NCBI RefSeq assembly: GCF_000720765.1
Contig: NZ_JODC01000006.1
Coordinates: 383,325-447,324 of the forward strand
DNA: 64,000 nucleotides
Source: Streptomyces sp. NRRL S-646
GTDB lineage: Bacteria > Actinomycetota > Actinomycetes > Streptomycetales > Streptomycetaceae
Direction: 5' to 3'
The translations under genes and the position numbers were made by a program. The notes under the pieces are model-generated. The model was not told where the DNA came from. It searched no databases and saw only the letters and a program-made list of their open reading frames with translations. Shown here piece after piece: positions 63,505-64,000 of the stretch; the first letter of the stretch is position 1, and the number at the start of each line of letters is the position of its first letter.

Positions 63505-64000
63505 ATGGTTCACGGGGAACAGGAGCGGGATCAGTCGCAGGAGGGCGACGACGACTGGCGGCGCGATGCGCTGTTCCAGCTCGGTCCGGCGGAGCAGCAG
63601 CGGGCTTCGGCGCCCTCGGGCGAAGCCGTCGTAGCAGCGGATCCGGCTCTTCCCGGGCCCGGCGGCGAGCCCACCCTGCGTCTCGTGCACTCGGCGCAAG
63701 ACGAGGAGCCGGCCCTCGGCGCAGGGCAGATCGCCCCCTCGGCCGGCCCCATGCCTCCGGCCGCTGCGCCCGCCCCGCAGCACATCGAGCAGGCCGGCGC
63801 CTCCGCACACCCCATGGGCGACCCGGCTTCACCCCAGTCGCCCGCGACCGCCATGCCCCCGCGCCCCGCGGCCGGCCCCACCCCGCCGCTCGGCCCACCC
63901 ACCACCGTGCCCGAGCCGACGACTGCCGTCCCGGCGCACCCCGCCGTCTCCCCCGGGCCCGCATCCGGCCCCCACCCCCAGGTCCCGGTCCCTGCTCCCC
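63505..64000 (+). CDS. Proline-rich protein downstream of eccD (3' end outside window; possible EspI/MinD-like ATPase)
   Basis: The frame starts at ATG 63505 (GGGGACGGG upstream) and stays open to the window end (165 residues). It starts MVHGEQERDQSQEGDDDWRRDALFQLGP, followed by a long Pro/Ala/Ser/Gly-rich, disordered stretch with PPAAAPAP, PPRPAAGP and PTPPLGPPTTVPEP. No domain is visible yet. In ESX systems, EspI-type proteins join such a proline-rich N-terminus to a MinD/ParA-like ATPase, and the spacing to eccD fits. That identity is a guess from context; the deciding part lies outside the window. Confidence 0.7.
   Translation, partial: MVHGEQERDQSQEGDDDWRRDALFQLGPAEQQRASAPSGEAVVAADPALPGPGGEPTLRLVHSAQDEEPALGAGQIAPSAGPMPPAAAPAPQHIEQAGASAHPMGDPASPQSPATAMPPRPAAGPTPPLGPPTTVPEPTTAVPAHPAVSPGPASGPHPQVPVPAP

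Noticed and set aside
1..64000. CRISPR arrays, biosynthetic megasynthases or prophage
   Set aside because: No regularly spaced direct repeats, no PKS/NRPS modules and no phage structural genes were seen. The only dispersed repeats are the two-module elements reported.

Overview
The window is a high-G+C actinobacterial chromosome segment, almost certainly from Streptomyces. The signs are pervasive third-position G/C, frequent GTG and TTG starts, 4-bp ATGA/GTGA overlaps, a melC1-melC2 tyrosinase pair, a cluster of small secreted proteins beside an exopolysaccharide locus, a fused ribose permease/binding protein, and a type VII secretion gene (EccD). From memory, the order tyrosinase - small surface proteins - exopolysaccharide - acyl-CoA ligase - copper ATPase - citrate synthase - RecD2 - ribose operon resembles the rodlin/chaplin neighbourhood of the S. 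coelicolor core chromosome. I could not check that synteny. No rRNA, tRNA, CRISPR, phage or transposase gene was seen.

Layout. 0-1 kb: a quinone-oxidoreductase-type dehydrogenase (cut by the window edge) divergent from an HxlR regulator. 1-6.6 kb, minus strand: small membrane protein, ArsR/SmtB repressor, MgtA-like P-type ATPase, TatA and an LCP cell-wall ligase. Three copies of the palindrome ATTGCGCAA(T/C) lie upstream of this set. 6.7-9.7 kb: 2-hydroxyacid dehydrogenase, tyrosinase with its copper chaperone, and a DUF5949-like protein. 9.7-13.7 kb: a surface-protein island with four kinds of small secreted protein (one a tandem triplicate) and a GH16-like enzyme. 14-24.8 kb: a Wzx/Wzy-type exopolysaccharide operon (two GT4 enzymes, phosphoglycosyltransferase, polymerase/ligase, MurJ-like flippase, deacetylase, Wzz-like protein, FemX/CelD-like acyltransferase) convergent with a secreted GH26-like hydrolase.

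24.9-33.9 kb: long-chain acyl-CoA ligase, VWA lipoprotein, an ABC permease with an unusual S15-hydrolase/ABC-ATPase fusion, and an APC permease. 34-41.4 kb: inositol catabolism (mmsA, iolD, iolB, an aldolase and iolC on minus; an IolE/IolH-like protein on plus). 41.9-46.8 kb: small MerR-like DNA-binding protein, GNAT enzyme, alcohol dehydrogenase, and an MMPL exporter with a divergent TetR repressor. 46.9-49.5 kb: copZ-copA behind a CsoR-type operator. 50-54 kb: citrate synthase and RecD2. 54-60 kb: ribose operon rbsR-A-CB-K-D with a double operator. 60-64 kb: secreted alpha/beta hydrolase, EccD, and the start of a proline-rich protein.

A dispersed repeat family with two modules (a CCCCCACTCTCGACTTCGCT hairpin and a GGCGGAGCCGCAT...CCCCGCGCCCCT segment) occurs at eight places. 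Several copies lie inside or at the ends of genes and are translated. This repeat-in-gene pattern, the ATTGCGCAAT operator set and the tandem secreted triplicate are the least conventional signals here.
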